From contig JAQUZN010000001.1 of the NCBI GenBank assembly GCA_028691315.1, positions 57,238 to 121,237 on the forward strand: a stretch of 64,000 bases of DNA. Direction: 5' to 3'. The notes under the pieces were generated by a model, which saw only the letters and a program-made list of their open reading frames with translations, was not told the origin of the DNA and searched no databases. Origin of the DNA: Candidatus Izemoplasmatales bacterium. Its GTDB lineage: Bacteria; Bacillota_I; Bacilli_A; Izemoplasmatales; Hujiaoplasmataceae. Within the stretch, counting starts at the first letter, position 1. The number at the start of each line of letters is the position of its first letter. The position numbers and the translations under genes are program-made. Below, one piece after another: positions 36,923 to 46,147 of this stretch.

Positions 36923-38695
36923 TTAAGAAATAGCTTTGGTCTGGATGAAGTTGTATCTCTCCGGACGAATTCCAGAAGGATTCAAGATCTTAACACGACC
37001 CTGTACCGGTGTATACTCTACAAATTTCCATCTTTCGAAGGAATGAATTGCAGGCAGTGCCGGATTATCTGCATTACGAATCTCATTGCTGATATATAGC
37101 TGATAATCGTAAATACGATACATAATTCTTTCTGTTCCACGAGGATTCAGAACAACAATAAACTCATCTGTTCCACGAAGTTTATCAGAACCAATAAACT
37201 GATATACTCTTCTAGAAGAAGATACAACAGTTCTTGTATAGTCCAGTTCAACCGGACCAATGTTTGCAGGTGTCTGATAGGTCCATGCCGTAGGAGTAAT
37301 CTTACGAACCATATCCGGATCACCATAAACAGAAATAACAACGTTCGGATCATTCAGTTTCTGGATAAGATCAGTCGCAAAACTCTCAAAGTAGTCAAGG
37401 AATGTCTTATATCTCCATTCTACATGATCCAGTGCATAACCTTCCCTCGGTGCATAATCGAACTGACCGTATTCAGAATTACTAGAATCCATTCCACGGA
37501 AAGAGGTATCGAGATGCTGACGGATTTTATCATCTTTATAGTTAGCCATAACAGTCTTAGTCATAGACATGATTTTGGTAACCTGGTTTACATTATACAT
37601 AGCAGAGATATCTTTTACTTCTTCCGGAGTAACGGTTGTGTTAATCGGGATAGCGTTCGGGATCTCAACGATATCAGTTACTTCTTTCCATTTTACATGA
37701 GTTGTTGTAGCTCTTGCATTGGAAGTATCCAATCTGGAAGTAACACGAACTGCTGCAACTTTACCCTTCAGAGCAAAGATATTTAGACGGTTATTTTCCA
37801 TTGTACCTGTGAAAATTTCTTTTACTGTCGTAACAACAACATCTGAAGCCGGTTTGGATTTGTGCTGATACTCAAATGTATACATCAGAGCACGCTCAGT
37901 TTTGCCATAAACCGGAGTAAACGGTACATTTACACGTACCCATACATCATGCGTTTCACCATCAGCAGTTGTACAGATTGACCCATCGTATTCAACGAAT
38001 CCGGCTGCGTTAGGAAGGATATCACCTTTTTCAAAGAATACATCAGCAACTTTAACAGCAGAAATAGCAGTTTCAATCGACAGATTGTCTGCACCTGCAA
38101 GACCACCAAGCTTGTCATGAACAATTTCAATGTCATCTGTCAAAGGCAGAGTAACATCAAATGTAGTCAGAGCAGCCGTAGCATCGATTGCAGCCGTCAG
38201 TTTATTCTGATCTTTGAAGAAATCCAACTCATTACCCTGAGTATCAACCAAAATACGATACTGCATAGAGATCGGGAATTTCGGCTGCTGAGCAACGAAC
38301 TTCGGAATGGAACCTTTATCAAATACCATGTTCATCAGGATCCATTTGTGCATTGGGAATGCCATACCTACCATCGGAGCAATGCTTGCACCGTTTGTAT
38401 GCTCAAGCAGAGCCTCACGGTCATTCTCAAACAGAGCCTCCATATCAGTAATATGTTCCTGATAAGCTTCAGGTGTCATACCTTCTGGATCTGCGGATTC
38501 GTTAACAAAGAATTCTTTCAGAGCCTCCAGAGAAGCTTTCTTATTCATTGCACGAGCAGGATCCATGTAAAAATCGACTGCGGCTTCACTATATACGTTC
38601 TGAATAGTATTCAGATAAGACTCGCAGAATGGTTTCATCGGATTATTGCTATAACCAGAAGCAATATTTTTAATTGGTCTTTCGCCAGCTAACAT
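36923..38695 (-). CDS. Major capsid protein (probable)
   Basis: The 590-aa protein starts after AAAGGAGAAATAAAT-ATG. Its codon use is clearly richer in G and C (many CCG, GTA and ACC codons) than its neighbours, as expected for the most abundant virion protein. The N-terminal region is helical and charged (about 1-110, a possible scaffold-interacting delta domain). Then come long beta-rich stretches with FPISMQYRILVDTQGNELDFF, VYGDPDMVRKITPTAWTYQTP and SSRRVYQFIGSDKLRGTDEFIVVLNPRGTERIMYRIYDYQLYISNEI, which fits the P-domain and A-domain of an HK97-fold shell protein. It has its own promoter-like motif and terminator. The prohead protease and the acidic scaffold-like protein lie within 7 kb. 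Confidence 0.75.
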   Translation of the reverse strand: MLAGERPIKNIASGYSNNPMKPFCESYLNTIQNVYSEAAVDFYMDPARAMNKKASLEALKEFFVNESADPEGMTPEAYQEHITDMEALFENDREALLEHTNGASIAPMVGMAFPMHKWILMNMVFDKGSIPKFVAQQPKFPISMQYRILVDTQGNELDFFKDQNKLTAAIDATAALTTFDVTLPLTDDIEIVHDKLGGLAGADNLSIETAISAVKVADVFFEKGDILPNAAGFVEYDGSICTTADGETHDVWVRVNVPFTPVYGKTERALMYTFEYQHKSKPASDVVVTTVKEIFTGTMENNRLNIFALKGKVAAVRVTSRLDTSNARATTTHVKWKEVTDIVEIPNAIPINTTVTPEEVKDISAMYNVNQVTKIMSMTKTVMANYKDDKIRQHLDTSFRGMDSSNSEYGQFDYAPREGYALDHVEWRYKTFLDYFESFATDLIQKLNDPNVVISVYGDPDMVRKITPTAWTYQTPANIGPVELDYTRTVVSSSRRVYQFIGSDKLRGTDEFIVVLNPRGTERIMYRIYDYQLYISNEIRNADNPALPAIHSFERWKFVEYTPVQGRVKILNPSGIRPERYNFIQTKAIS

Positions 38696-38745
38696 TATTT
38701 ATTTCTCCTTTCAGATATAATAATTTTCATATTTAATGGGTATTA

Positions 38746-38765
38746 AATATTTTATTATATTGTTA
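38746..38765 (-). promoter_or_regulatory. Promoter-like motif upstream of the capsid gene
   Basis: The - strand reads TAACAATATAATAAAATATT, 51 nt before the capsid start. It is a member of the recurrent ACAATATARTAAWTT family. Confidence 0.5.
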
Positions 38766-38845
38766 GAAAACCCACTCTATCTAGTATGGATAATATAGGA
38801 TATTCTTTGAAAAAAGTCCTTAAAATGGTAAATATAGAAAAGAAA

Positions 38846-38878
38846 ATACACTAACTGAAAATATCTCAGTTAGTGTAT
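38846..38878 (-). terminator. Terminator of the PARG-like gene
   Basis: A perfect 13-bp stem (38846-38858 with 38866-38878) is followed on the - strand by TTTTCTTTTC. Confidence 0.88.
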
Positions 38879-38888
38879 AAGGTAAACA

Positions 38889-39755
38889 TTAGAAAAAATG
38901 ATCAAATAAAATAGGATTTGATTGAATATTGGATAGAGTTTCTTTAAAAGCTATGAAATTATAATCCATCATTCCATTTGGTATTGCAAAAACAATATGT
39001 TTTATATTGCTAATCCAATGAGTGGTTTTTAATATATTTTTAAAAATTTCAGCCACTTCATATGGGTTTTGCCCAAATACTCCGCATCCATAAGCTCCCA
39101 ATATAAGAGTTCTTACATTATTACAATCAGCAATACTCAAAACAAATCTAACTCTATCATACATCACTTGATAATTTTCTTCATTAGAAACTTTACAGTA
39201 TTTCTGCGCTGCTTTTTTGTTTGGTGCTGCACAAGTGATAATATCACATAAACAATCATCACGAAATATGATATCCGGTGAATATAAAGCTCGATTTAAG
39301 TACAATGCTCTGTTTAGATGATGCCTATTAAATTCATAATAACTATTATCAAAATAATTTAATACGTTAAATAGATAAGAATCTATACATAAAGCTTCTT
39401 CTTGAGCAGTTGATCCATCTAAAAATCTACCTCCAGGATTTTTAAATGATGCAAAATTTAATGCAGCTATTTTACCGAATTCAGGTTTGTAAAAATGTTG
39501 AATTGCAGTTACCGTATCCATATTAACTATTTCAATAGTTGGGAATTGATAATATGGCTCGCATGATAAAAAATCATTTGATATTAATCCCATACAACGA
39601 TTCCATTCTCTCGATAACTTTTTATCATCAAAAAACAACGTATTTTTTATAGATTGTTCTATATGATACTGATATCTTTCTTGCATAATACCAGTATGAA
39701 AAATCGCTCGCGTTTTTCTATCTATAGGGTTTAATTGATATTCATTATCTTTCAT
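38889..39755 (-). CDS. PARG/macrodomain-type ADP-ribosyl hydrolase (TIGR02452-like)
   Basis: The 288-aa protein has the microbial poly(ADP-ribose) glycohydrolase layout: an N-terminal helical part (DUF2263-like), then ALNFASFKNPGGRFLDGSTAQEEALC (residues 98-123) with the PARG QEE catalytic pair (Glu119 and Glu120), YSPDIIFRDD (158-167), CAAPNKKAA (175-183) and LGAYGCGVFGQNPYEVAEIF (219-238). The usual PGGG loop reads PGGR here (Arg110), a change in the ADP-ribose-binding loop. It would remove ADP-ribose from proteins or nucleic acids. In phages this could reverse DarT-like or other ADP-ribosylating defences, which is inference. A LNRALY repeat occurs twice in a row (147-158). It sits as a single-gene unit between the capsid gene and the 39846-43686 operon. 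Confidence 0.82.
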   Translation of the reverse strand: MKDNEYQLNPIDRKTRAIFHTGIMQERYQYHIEQSIKNTLFFDDKKLSREWNRCMGLISNDFLSCEPYYQFPTIEIVNMDTVTAIQHFYKPEFGKIAALNFASFKNPGGRFLDGSTAQEEALCIDSYLFNVLNYFDNSYYEFNRHHLNRALYLNRALYSPDIIFRDDCLCDIITCAAPNKKAAQKYCKVSNEENYQVMYDRVRFVLSIADCNNVRTLILGAYGCGVFGQNPYEVAEIFKNILKTTHWISNIKHIVFAIPNGMMDYNFIAFKETLSNIQSNPILFDHFF

Positions 39756-39811
39756 ATTTTTGTTATTCTCCTATATTATATTTACCCCTATGTAAAAGAG
39801 TTAATAAATAA

Positions 39812-39839
39812 GCACATTAGCCATCATAGACTAATGTGC
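39812..39839 (-). terminator. Terminator downstream of 39846-40274
   Basis: A perfect 9-bp stem (39812-39820 with 39831-39839) is followed on the - strand by TTATTTATT. Confidence 0.8.
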
Positions 39840-39845
39840 CATTAT

Positions 39846-40274
39846 TTATTTCTTCTTTACTTCTGCTTTCTTTTTGTTAATCATAGATTTCAAAGGACCT
39901 TTCAACCAAGAAAGATAACTTTGTAAAGCAGCTCGATTCTTTTTCTGATCTGGACCAAACACTGCTTTCCATTTTTTATATTGAACATCTTTCTCGTAGT
40001 CATCTGATTGTTGTTTGCTAAGTAGTTTCAGCATGTTTCCAAAAATTACAACACTATCTTCAATACCAACATTCTGTTCAAATTTAGCGACATCTCCGGC
40101 ATCTTTACAATTCTCTAATAATCCAGTCAATCTTTCTCTCAAACCATCAAAATCACATTTAAACATTAAGTTCTTTCCTAAAGACCATTTTATACTTTTT
40201 ATCATTGATGCAAAACTATAAGAAAGACTCTCTTCAATAATTCCATGTTTCATTGCGTGTTCAAATAAAGCCAT
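39846..40274 (-). CDS. Basic protein coupled to the scaffold-like gene
   Basis: The 142-aa, Lys-rich protein begins MALFEHAMKHGIIEESLSYS. Its start codon overlaps the stop of the upstream acidic gene (TAATG), so the two are translationally coupled. It ends with a run of Lys (KAEVKKK). It is mostly helical with no recognised motif. A basic protein paired with a very acidic one in the capsid region suggests a head-core or scaffold component. Confidence 0.72.
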   Translation of the reverse strand: MALFEHAMKHGIIEESLSYSFASMIKSIKWSLGKNLMFKCDFDGLRERLTGLLENCKDAGDVAKFEQNVGIEDSVVIFGNMLKLLSKQQSDDYEKDVQYKKWKAVFGPDQKKNRAALQSYLSWLKGPLKSMINKKKAEVKKK

Positions 40275-41152
40275 TATTTGTTATCCTCCTCTTTTTCATC
40301 TTGGTTTTTAATTTCCTGAAAGATAGCATGAATTGAATCAAAGATTGCTAAGAATTTCTGGAAATTCACATTATTTTGTATATAGGTTCTATTGTCATAC
40401 ATAGTTAAGACATAATCACTCATATAAGTTTTCAAGTCCATTAATGTATTTAATATATAGTCAATTACTTTTGTTGTTTCATCTGTTTTAGAAATCTCTT
40501 GTGTTAATTTGAAGATATCATCCGACTTCACAACTAAATTGGTATACAGCTTCTTCAATTCAACTTTCTTAGCAATCTTTTCATCTTCGGATAATTGATC
40601 AAAGATTTCAGCTTCTAATTCTTTCAATTTCTGATGAGGATCGCTCATTTCTCCTTCAGTGGAATCAGAATCTCCATCAAAATTGCTTTCACCTTCTTCT
40701 CCACTACCATCATCAGAATTACTATCTTCCTCATCTGATTCCATGCCATCATTATCACCATCGATAGTTTCTAATTCTTCATCGTCGGATCCTTCTGGGT
40801 TTTCTTCTCCTGTTTCATCTCCTCCAATATCTTCCTCTCCGTCTGACGAAGTATCATCAATTGTCTCAAACTCTTCGCTATCATCGGTCTCTCCTCCATC
40901 TTGGTTGTCGGTCTCATCATTATCAGGTTCTTCAATCGGTTCAGCACTTGCTACCTCCTCGTCATCTATTGTATCCAATTGATCTTCCTCATCAGGTTCT
41001 TCTGGAGTGTCATCATCTTCTGGTTCATCCGTACCTTCATCATCAATGGTTTCTAATTCATCATCAGTTTCATCGGGTGTCGAACCATCTCCAGCATCAA
41101 ATTCTGTAAATATATCTAAGAAATTACTATTTATATGATCAAATACAGCCAT
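40274..41152 (-). CDS. Acidic scaffold-like head protein
   Basis: The frame opens at 41158, but that ATG is only 2 nt from the ribosome site (AGGAGGAA). The ATG at 41152 (MAVFDHINSNFLDIF) is preferred, giving 292 aa. Residues about 20-170 are an almost uninterrupted run of Asp, Glu, Ser and Gly with repeats of ETIDD and EELETIDD. The C-terminal 120 residues are a charged helical domain (KLKELEAEIFDQLSEDEKIAKK). Acidic linker plus helical domain, next to the capsid and protease genes, fits a head scaffold or prohead core protein. The gene is coupled to the downstream basic protein. Confidence 0.65.
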   Translation of the reverse strand: MAVFDHINSNFLDIFTEFDAGDGSTPDETDDELETIDDEGTDEPEDDDTPEEPDEEDQLDTIDDEEVASAEPIEEPDNDETDNQDGGETDDSEEFETIDDTSSDGEEDIGGDETGEENPEGSDDEELETIDGDNDGMESDEEDSNSDDGSGEEGESNFDGDSDSTEGEMSDPHQKLKELEAEIFDQLSEDEKIAKKVELKKLYTNLVVKSDDIFKLTQEISKTDETTKVIDYILNTLMDLKTYMSDYVLTMYDNRTYIQNNVNFQKFLAIFDSIHAIFQEIKNQDEKEEDNK

Positions 41153-41169
41153 TATCATTTCCTCCTATA

Positions 41170-43686
41170 TTAATCATCATGTCTTTCTATCGAACGTGGA
41201 ATTGGTTGTCCAGCTGTGGTCATACCATATTTAATACGTTGTCTTTCCCTGGCTAATTTCTTTTGATATTGTAATAAGAAACGATATTGTTTCATATCAC
41301 CATCATTCTCAGCCATCTGAATCTGTTTTTCTACCACTTTCAATTCAGTTTCTATCTCATCATAGATTAATTTCTTTTCTCTATTGTTTAATGCTTTTGA
41401 TGTGGCAAGATAACCCATAGCAGATATTAAACCAGCGACTGGATTGATAACAGTCACAACTCCACCAACAAGTGCTAATTTTAAGACACGAGAAAAAGAA
41501 GGAATCAAAGATCCTTTGATAATAGCCTCTCTACGATCAGATCGAATCGCTAATTGTAAATTCCGAATAAAACCACTGGCATGAGCATCTATCGATTGAC
41601 AAACAGCTTTTTCTTTTGTCGATAAATCTTTCATTTTTGATTTCATTTTCATTAATCCAAGTTTTAGATTATTAATACTAAACCCTTCATGGATAACGCT
41701 TTCTAAGGCATTAATATATTCAGATTCAATGATAACATTTCTCATTAGACCAGCTTCTATTTTTTCTTCTCGAATATTATTTAAAATAGATTCTGCTTCT
41801 TGACATCCTAAAGAATCCATACTAACAGATCCATTAGAATAACAATAGTCTTTAACCGTCTCTACAAACCAATTATAATCAATTGCAATAGGACAGTTGA
41901 CAACCAAACGAGCAGTATGAGATAATGTATTAGACACTTCTTCTATGTTTCGATAGATGAAATCTTGAATCTTATCTTTTTTATTCAAGATATTCTCAAA
42001 AGCTTCTTGATAAATTGCGTATTCTAAGAAAGATTCATTGATATCAACCGTAATAGATTCCTGTAAAGAGATATGAGATTTTTTATCTTTATTGATATAG
42101 GATTCTAAACCGAAATCCATATCTCCAAAGTCAAATTCATCATCGTTATTATCATCAAACTCATCCATTTCAGAAGAACGATAATCACTGACTTTTTTGA
42201 TACTCTTATCAAGTTCTTTGATATATTGATCCATCTTCTTCTTTTTATCTCCATCCAGACTTTCTAATTTCTCTTCTGCTTTTTCTTTCTTTAAACCTTT
42301 CAGAAGTTTTTCTGACTGTTTATTATTAATATGAAGAGAAATTAATTTATCCACAACTGCATTTGTCATAACTAAGATAGGACCTACCGCCGGTATCGCT
42401 ATTGGAGAAAAAATAAAAATAGCTCTTACGATGCCAAATAAGTGAGGCATCCCATCAACAATTTCTTGCGGTGTTTTTGCATAAAGACGATTCATCATTC
42501 GGCGGAACCATTTCTCATCTTTATTTTGCTCTGCTTTGTATTTCTTAAAGAAATCTACAATATCATCATCTTTTAATTCAGATTCTAATATTTGAGAAAT
42601 CATTGTATTGTCTTCATATACTTGAGACCATTCTAAGAAATGAAGACCTCTTAATCCATCTGCATATTGTTTCAGAGATTGATCAAGGAATCCTTTCATT
42701 TTAACATTCTCTTCTTTTAATAACGATGAATAATTAATAAGCTGAGCTTCCATAAATGAAGTAGGAATATTAATAGCCAATGGCAATGCTAATAAAGTAT
42801 CCATATATTCTGATATTGGATCTAAATCATTTACTCCTTCTTCAATATGATGTAATTCTTTAAAGATGAAATCAGATACTTTGCTTTCTGTATTAAAATT
42901 CTTTAGTAGAGTTCCCTCTTCTAAATTGAGATGCTTTTCTATTAAATCACCAAAATGATTCGTATCATTCATAATATAAGAATGAGTTTCATCATATGCT
43001 TCCGAGAAATATGATTGACGAATAACATTTCTCATTTTTCTCATATAAGAATCGGTAAGCACTGATTCTCTCATAAGAAAATACTCGGAAACATATTCCA
43101 ATATTTCCGATAAGTTAGTTTCGATTAAACCATTTCTTTTAATAGCATAAGGAATATTCTCCAACGCAAGATTTAACTTTGCTTCTGTTCCAATATTATA
43201 TGTATCAATAAATTCACATAATTTTGATACCACTTCCGAGGTTTCAAGATCTAAATTACTTTCAATAAAACGATCCATATTAAATCTTCGATTAATAATA
43301 GTATCATTCTTAAGTATACGGTCACAATCCATATATCTTTTAATCGTATAAGTAAATGGATGAAGCTCTGGTTTTCCTCTTGTATAATCATCCAGATGTT
43401 TTAAATTCTCATATCTTGGAATAATATTCTGATTGATCATATTTTGTATCTTGGTTATATAAGCCGGATTGTTTTCATTATCTTTGGCAAATATTGAATA
43501 TTTATCAAAGATTTTTGTCCCATAAGTATTGACATCAACAGAATTGTTAATTGTGGTTAGAAACATTTCCATCATTGTTAAACTAATTGGACTTTTTAGA
43601 TTATTGATATTTAGACTATTGCTCATAGTCGTTGATTCTAATAATCTCTTTCTTTTTTTTATAAATTCCAATGAAGTGATAGACAT
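41170..43686 (-). CDS. Large putative virion protein (838 aa)
   Basis: The protein is long and helix-rich. Two hydrophobic segments (about residues 424-445, AIFIFSPIAIPAVGPILVMT, and about 745-770, LALVGGVVTVINPVAGLISAMG) lie beside Lys/Glu-rich coiled coils (GLKKEKAEEKLESLDGDKKK and ELKVVEKQIQMAENDGD). It lies upstream of the acidic scaffold-like gene, 17 nt away on the same strand, and is divergent from the prohead protease. It starts after GGGAGGAAGGGGCGTTT-ATG. I do not recognise it. Given its neighbours it may be a portal-region, inner-head or injected protein whose hydrophobic segments contact membranes. Confidence 0.7.
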   Translation of the reverse strand: MSITSLEFIKKRKRLLESTTMSNSLNINNLKSPISLTMMEMFLTTINNSVDVNTYGTKIFDKYSIFAKDNENNPAYITKIQNMINQNIIPRYENLKHLDDYTRGKPELHPFTYTIKRYMDCDRILKNDTIINRRFNMDRFIESNLDLETSEVVSKLCEFIDTYNIGTEAKLNLALENIPYAIKRNGLIETNLSEILEYVSEYFLMRESVLTDSYMRKMRNVIRQSYFSEAYDETHSYIMNDTNHFGDLIEKHLNLEEGTLLKNFNTESKVSDFIFKELHHIEEGVNDLDPISEYMDTLLALPLAINIPTSFMEAQLINYSSLLKEENVKMKGFLDQSLKQYADGLRGLHFLEWSQVYEDNTMISQILESELKDDDIVDFFKKYKAEQNKDEKWFRRMMNRLYAKTPQEIVDGMPHLFGIVRAIFIFSPIAIPAVGPILVMTNAVVDKLISLHINNKQSEKLLKGLKKEKAEEKLESLDGDKKKKMDQYIKELDKSIKKVSDYRSSEMDEFDDNNDDEFDFGDMDFGLESYINKDKKSHISLQESITVDINESFLEYAIYQEAFENILNKKDKIQDFIYRNIEEVSNTLSHTARLVVNCPIAIDYNWFVETVKDYCYSNGSVSMDSLGCQEAESILNNIREEKIEAGLMRNVIIESEYINALESVIHEGFSINNLKLGLMKMKSKMKDLSTKEKAVCQSIDAHASGFIRNLQLAIRSDRREAIIKGSLIPSFSRVLKLALVGGVVTVINPVAGLISAMGYLATSKALNNREKKLIYDEIETELKVVEKQIQMAENDGDMKQYRFLLQYQKKLARERQRIKYGMTTAGQPIPRSIERHDD

Positions 43687-43707
43687 AAACGCCCCTTCCT
43701 CCCTTTA

Positions 43708-43726
43708 TTTAAATTACTATATTGTT
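43708..43726 (-). promoter_or_regulatory. Promoter-like motif, - strand
   Basis: AACAATATAGTAATTTAAA on the - strand, 22 nt before the 838-aa gene. The same 19 bases occur at 59002-59020 in front of another - strand virion gene. Confidence 0.6.
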
Positions 43727-43752
43727 ATAGGTATATGTAATTAGGGATATAG

Positions 43753-43772
43753 AACATTTATAGTAATAAAGA
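43753..43772 (+). promoter_or_regulatory. Promoter-like motif, + strand
   Basis: GAACATTTATAGTAATAAAG lies 28 nt before the prohead protease gene. It shares AACA and TATAGTAAT with the divergent motif at 43708, so both operons leaving this gap would be driven by the same element. Confidence 0.5.
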
Positions 43773-43799
43773 CACCTAGAGACGGAGGAATAACCTATT

Positions 43800-44615
43800 A
43801 TGATTAATCAAAATATCGGTTATGTTATCATAGAAACCGCTACTACATCACAAGAATATAAACCAACTGTTGTTTACCAGAATAACAGATATGCAGTTGC
43901 TGAATGTATTTTACAAGAAGCGAATGAAACAAACAGAAATAAAAGGTTTTATGCTTCAGAAGAACTATTTCCACAATTAACTTCTCCTCGTACTGTTGAG
44001 CTTTTAACAAGGGGAGAATTAAGAGCTGAAAATGGACATCCTTTATCAAAGGATATTGTTCGTCAGAGTCAAATCGATCCTAATAATACCGTTGCTATCT
44101 TCTTAAAATTATGGGCAGATGATAATTTTGTAAAAGCGCATGTTCGTGGAACTAATAATGCAAAAGGAGAAGAATTCAATAGAGATCTATTAGATGGTTT
44201 CAAACCAGCTTGGTCATTACGTGCATTGGGTTCTATTCAAAATACGCAAAGAGGTGCAGAAGTAAAAGGATTAAAAGTGATTACTTGGGATCGTGTTATT
44301 TATCCAAGTCATCCAAGAGCATATACGCAAGGTTTAGTTACCGAAGGATGTTCTGGGGTATTGGAACAAAAAGATCCAGGTATGCTGATTCCTATTACGA
44401 ATGAAAGTGTTATTGATTATATCAAAACAGAATCTGCTAATTATAAAAACATCTTAGAGACCTTTGAGTTAGAATATGATAATATCGAATTAATTCGAAA
44501 TGGTCTTCAAGTAAAATTAACAGGAAACGATGGAAGTATCTACGTTGTTAATACGGAGAGTTATATTCAACGTGAAATCCAAGATGCTTGCTTTAAACTG
44601 AAAGAAATGAAATAA
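43800..44615 (+). CDS. Prohead protease (T4 gp21-like serine protease)
   Basis: The 271-aa protein has the phage prohead protease layout. RTVELLTRGELRAENGHPL (64-82) carries the probable catalytic His80. FKPAWSLRALGSI (134-146) carries the probable nucleophile Ser139. VKGLKVITWDRVIYPSHPRAY (155-175) follows, with Asp164 as the probable third residue. Such enzymes cleave scaffold and capsid proteins during head maturation, matching the nearby scaffold-like and capsid genes. The N-terminal 60 residues are a variable cap and the C-terminal 70 an accessory domain. It starts after GACGGAGGAATAACCTATT-ATG. Confidence 0.85.
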   Translation: MINQNIGYVIIETATTSQEYKPTVVYQNNRYAVAECILQEANETNRNKRFYASEELFPQLTSPRTVELLTRGELRAENGHPLSKDIVRQSQIDPNNTVAIFLKLWADDNFVKAHVRGTNNAKGEEFNRDLLDGFKPAWSLRALGSIQNTQRGAEVKGLKVITWDRVIYPSHPRAYTQGLVTEGCSGVLEQKDPGMLIPITNESVIDYIKTESANYKNILETFELEYDNIELIRNGLQVKLTGNDGSIYVVNTESYIQREIQDACFKLKEMK

Positions 44616-44632
44616 GAAGAGGGTGACAAGTT

Positions 44633-45400
44633 ATGGCTTTTTCTAATAATATGACAAAGCTTTTAAACAAGATTGAACGTAGATTAGGGACTAGGCCATT
44701 AAACCTTCCTAAGCATCTACAAAAAGATGAATGGGTAACAGTAATTGAAGAAGAAACAATTGTTACGTATTCTCGTTATTACCCATTTCAATTAAAATAT
44801 AATATAACTCCTGATACTCCCATTAAAGATGGATGGTATCTATTGGATGAAGATGTATTAGATGGTGTGACCATTATTGGAGTTAAAGATATTTCATGGG
44901 AAGACTTTGCAACTTCTTCTGTAACTCAACAACAGAACGCTGGTTATGGAGTCTATGATATGTTTACCAATCAATATGGATTATCTGATATCATGATGTA
45001 TCAAGTACATGCAGACTTAATGAGTTTGTATAATAACGGTATCTATCCAAACTTTGAACCACCAAATATGTTAAAGTTAGAAAATGCAGTAGGATCTAAC
45101 CTACAAGGCTCTTATAAAAACTTTAATATTTATCTTCTAATAGAACATAGTAAAAGTTTAACTACCATCACACCAACACAAATGGAAACCTTTGAGAATC
45201 TTGCTGTTTGTGATGTTGCTAGTTTCTTATATGAAGAATTAAAGTTATTCGAAGGAGTCGAAACCGTATATGCAAATATTGATTTAAAACTCAATGATTT
45301 ACAAGATAAAGCAAATAAAAGAGAAGATGTTATTAACTATATTAAAGAGAGTTATGTATCAGCTTCTAATAAAAATCAACCTATGATTATGACCATCTAA
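44633..45400 (+). CDS. Putative head-completion/neck protein
   Basis: The 255-aa protein begins MAFSNNMTKLLNKIERRLGTRPLNLPKHL, then WVTVIEEETIVTYSRYYPFQ. This opening is typical of virion neck and head-tail proteins of large phages. The second half is beta/helical with a C-terminal coiled region (LKLNDLQDKANKREDVINYI). It follows the prohead protease by 17 nt in the same operon. The assignment is by context and by general resemblance; it is not a firm family match. Confidence 0.68.
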   Translation: MAFSNNMTKLLNKIERRLGTRPLNLPKHLQKDEWVTVIEEETIVTYSRYYPFQLKYNITPDTPIKDGWYLLDEDVLDGVTIIGVKDISWEDFATSSVTQQQNAGYGVYDMFTNQYGLSDIMMYQVHADLMSLYNNGIYPNFEPPNMLKLENAVGSNLQGSYKNFNIYLLIEHSKSLTTITPTQMETFENLAVCDVASFLYEELKLFEGVETVYANIDLKLNDLQDKANKREDVINYIKESYVSASNKNQPMIMTI

Positions 45401-45411
45401 CAAAAAATAAA

Positions 45412-45446
45412 TTATCAGAGTAATCATCATTCGATTACTCTGATAA
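45412..45446 (-). terminator. Terminator between convergent genes
   Basis: A perfect 14-bp stem (45412-45425 with 45433-45446) is followed on the - strand by TTTATTTTTTG and only weakly on the + strand. Confidence 0.88.
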
Positions 45447-46097
45447 CTATTTGAAAAATCTTCCACCTTGATTACTAGGTGTTTCATCATTTCTAAAACT
45501 TGTTTGATTTGTTCCAAAGTCTGGTCTACCTAGATAATTCACCATATTGGATGCCATTGAAAACATGTCTATAGTATCAAATAAATATTTCATACCATAG
45601 AAGTTATCAATAGGAATATCAATAAAACAAGAATCATATAAGTTTAACCGAACTCCCATAATCTGTACTTGATTCTCTCTTACAATAATAATCGGATTGA
45701 ACGCCAACCATTTCTTTTCTAATAAACCGTCAATGACAATTGGCTCTTTCTTTCTCTGTATGTATAACTCATCATTTTTAATCCCAAACGTTCCTGATTG
45801 AAACCATTTTTCTACCCTTTCCAAATGTGCTCTAATTAATAATATCTCATTTGCTGTAATCATAACATATTCTTTATCGTAAGTTTTGTTAATCGTTAAG
45901 AAGAAATTATATTTCCTACTTATCGAACTTAGATTATCTTGGTTCTTTGTGTATGCGTATTCATGATGAAAACTTGTTCTCATACCATTTTTATCAGGAC
46001 TAGATAATTGGACAACCATTCTTATGATTCCCCCATTACCTATCCATAATAGATCATCTGTAATTTTGTCATATTCATACCATATCGGAGTGCTCAT
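45447..46097 (-). CDS. Hypothetical protein (216 aa)
   Basis: The protein begins MSTPIWYEYDKITDDLLWIGNGG and is rich in Trp, Tyr, Asn and Ile with few charges; it looks like a beta-barrel or sandwich fold. It ends in a disordered SNQGGRFFK tail. The start is 12 nt after GAAGGAG. It lies downstream of the 46148-46573 gene on the same strand. No motif is recognised; a role in the virion or in host takeover cannot be told apart. Confidence 0.7.
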   Translation of the reverse strand: MSTPIWYEYDKITDDLLWIGNGGIIRMVVQLSSPDKNGMRTSFHHEYAYTKNQDNLSSISRKYNFFLTINKTYDKEYVMITANEILLIRAHLERVEKWFQSGTFGIKNDELYIQRKKEPIVIDGLLEKKWLAFNPIIIVRENQVQIMGVRLNLYDSCFIDIPIDNFYGMKYLFDTIDMFSMASNMVNYLGRPDFGTNQTSFRNDETPSNQGGRFFK

Positions 46098-46147
46098 TCA
46101 ATACATAAACTCCTTCCATAACTTAATCTTTAGTTCCTCAAATTTTA

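Noticed and set aside
37424..38692. Frames on the + strand opposite the capsid gene
   Set aside because: They lack ribosome sites and have shadow-like composition; the G/C-richer capsid gene creates longer antisense frames.
38889..39755. NADAR or simple macrodomain protein
   Set aside because: The QEE signature and C-terminal AYGCGVFGQNP fit the PARG/TIGR02452 type better.
40659..40982. Ser-rich + strand frame
   Set aside because: Antisense shadow of the acidic repeat-rich gene; composition is a by-product of GAT/GAA codons.
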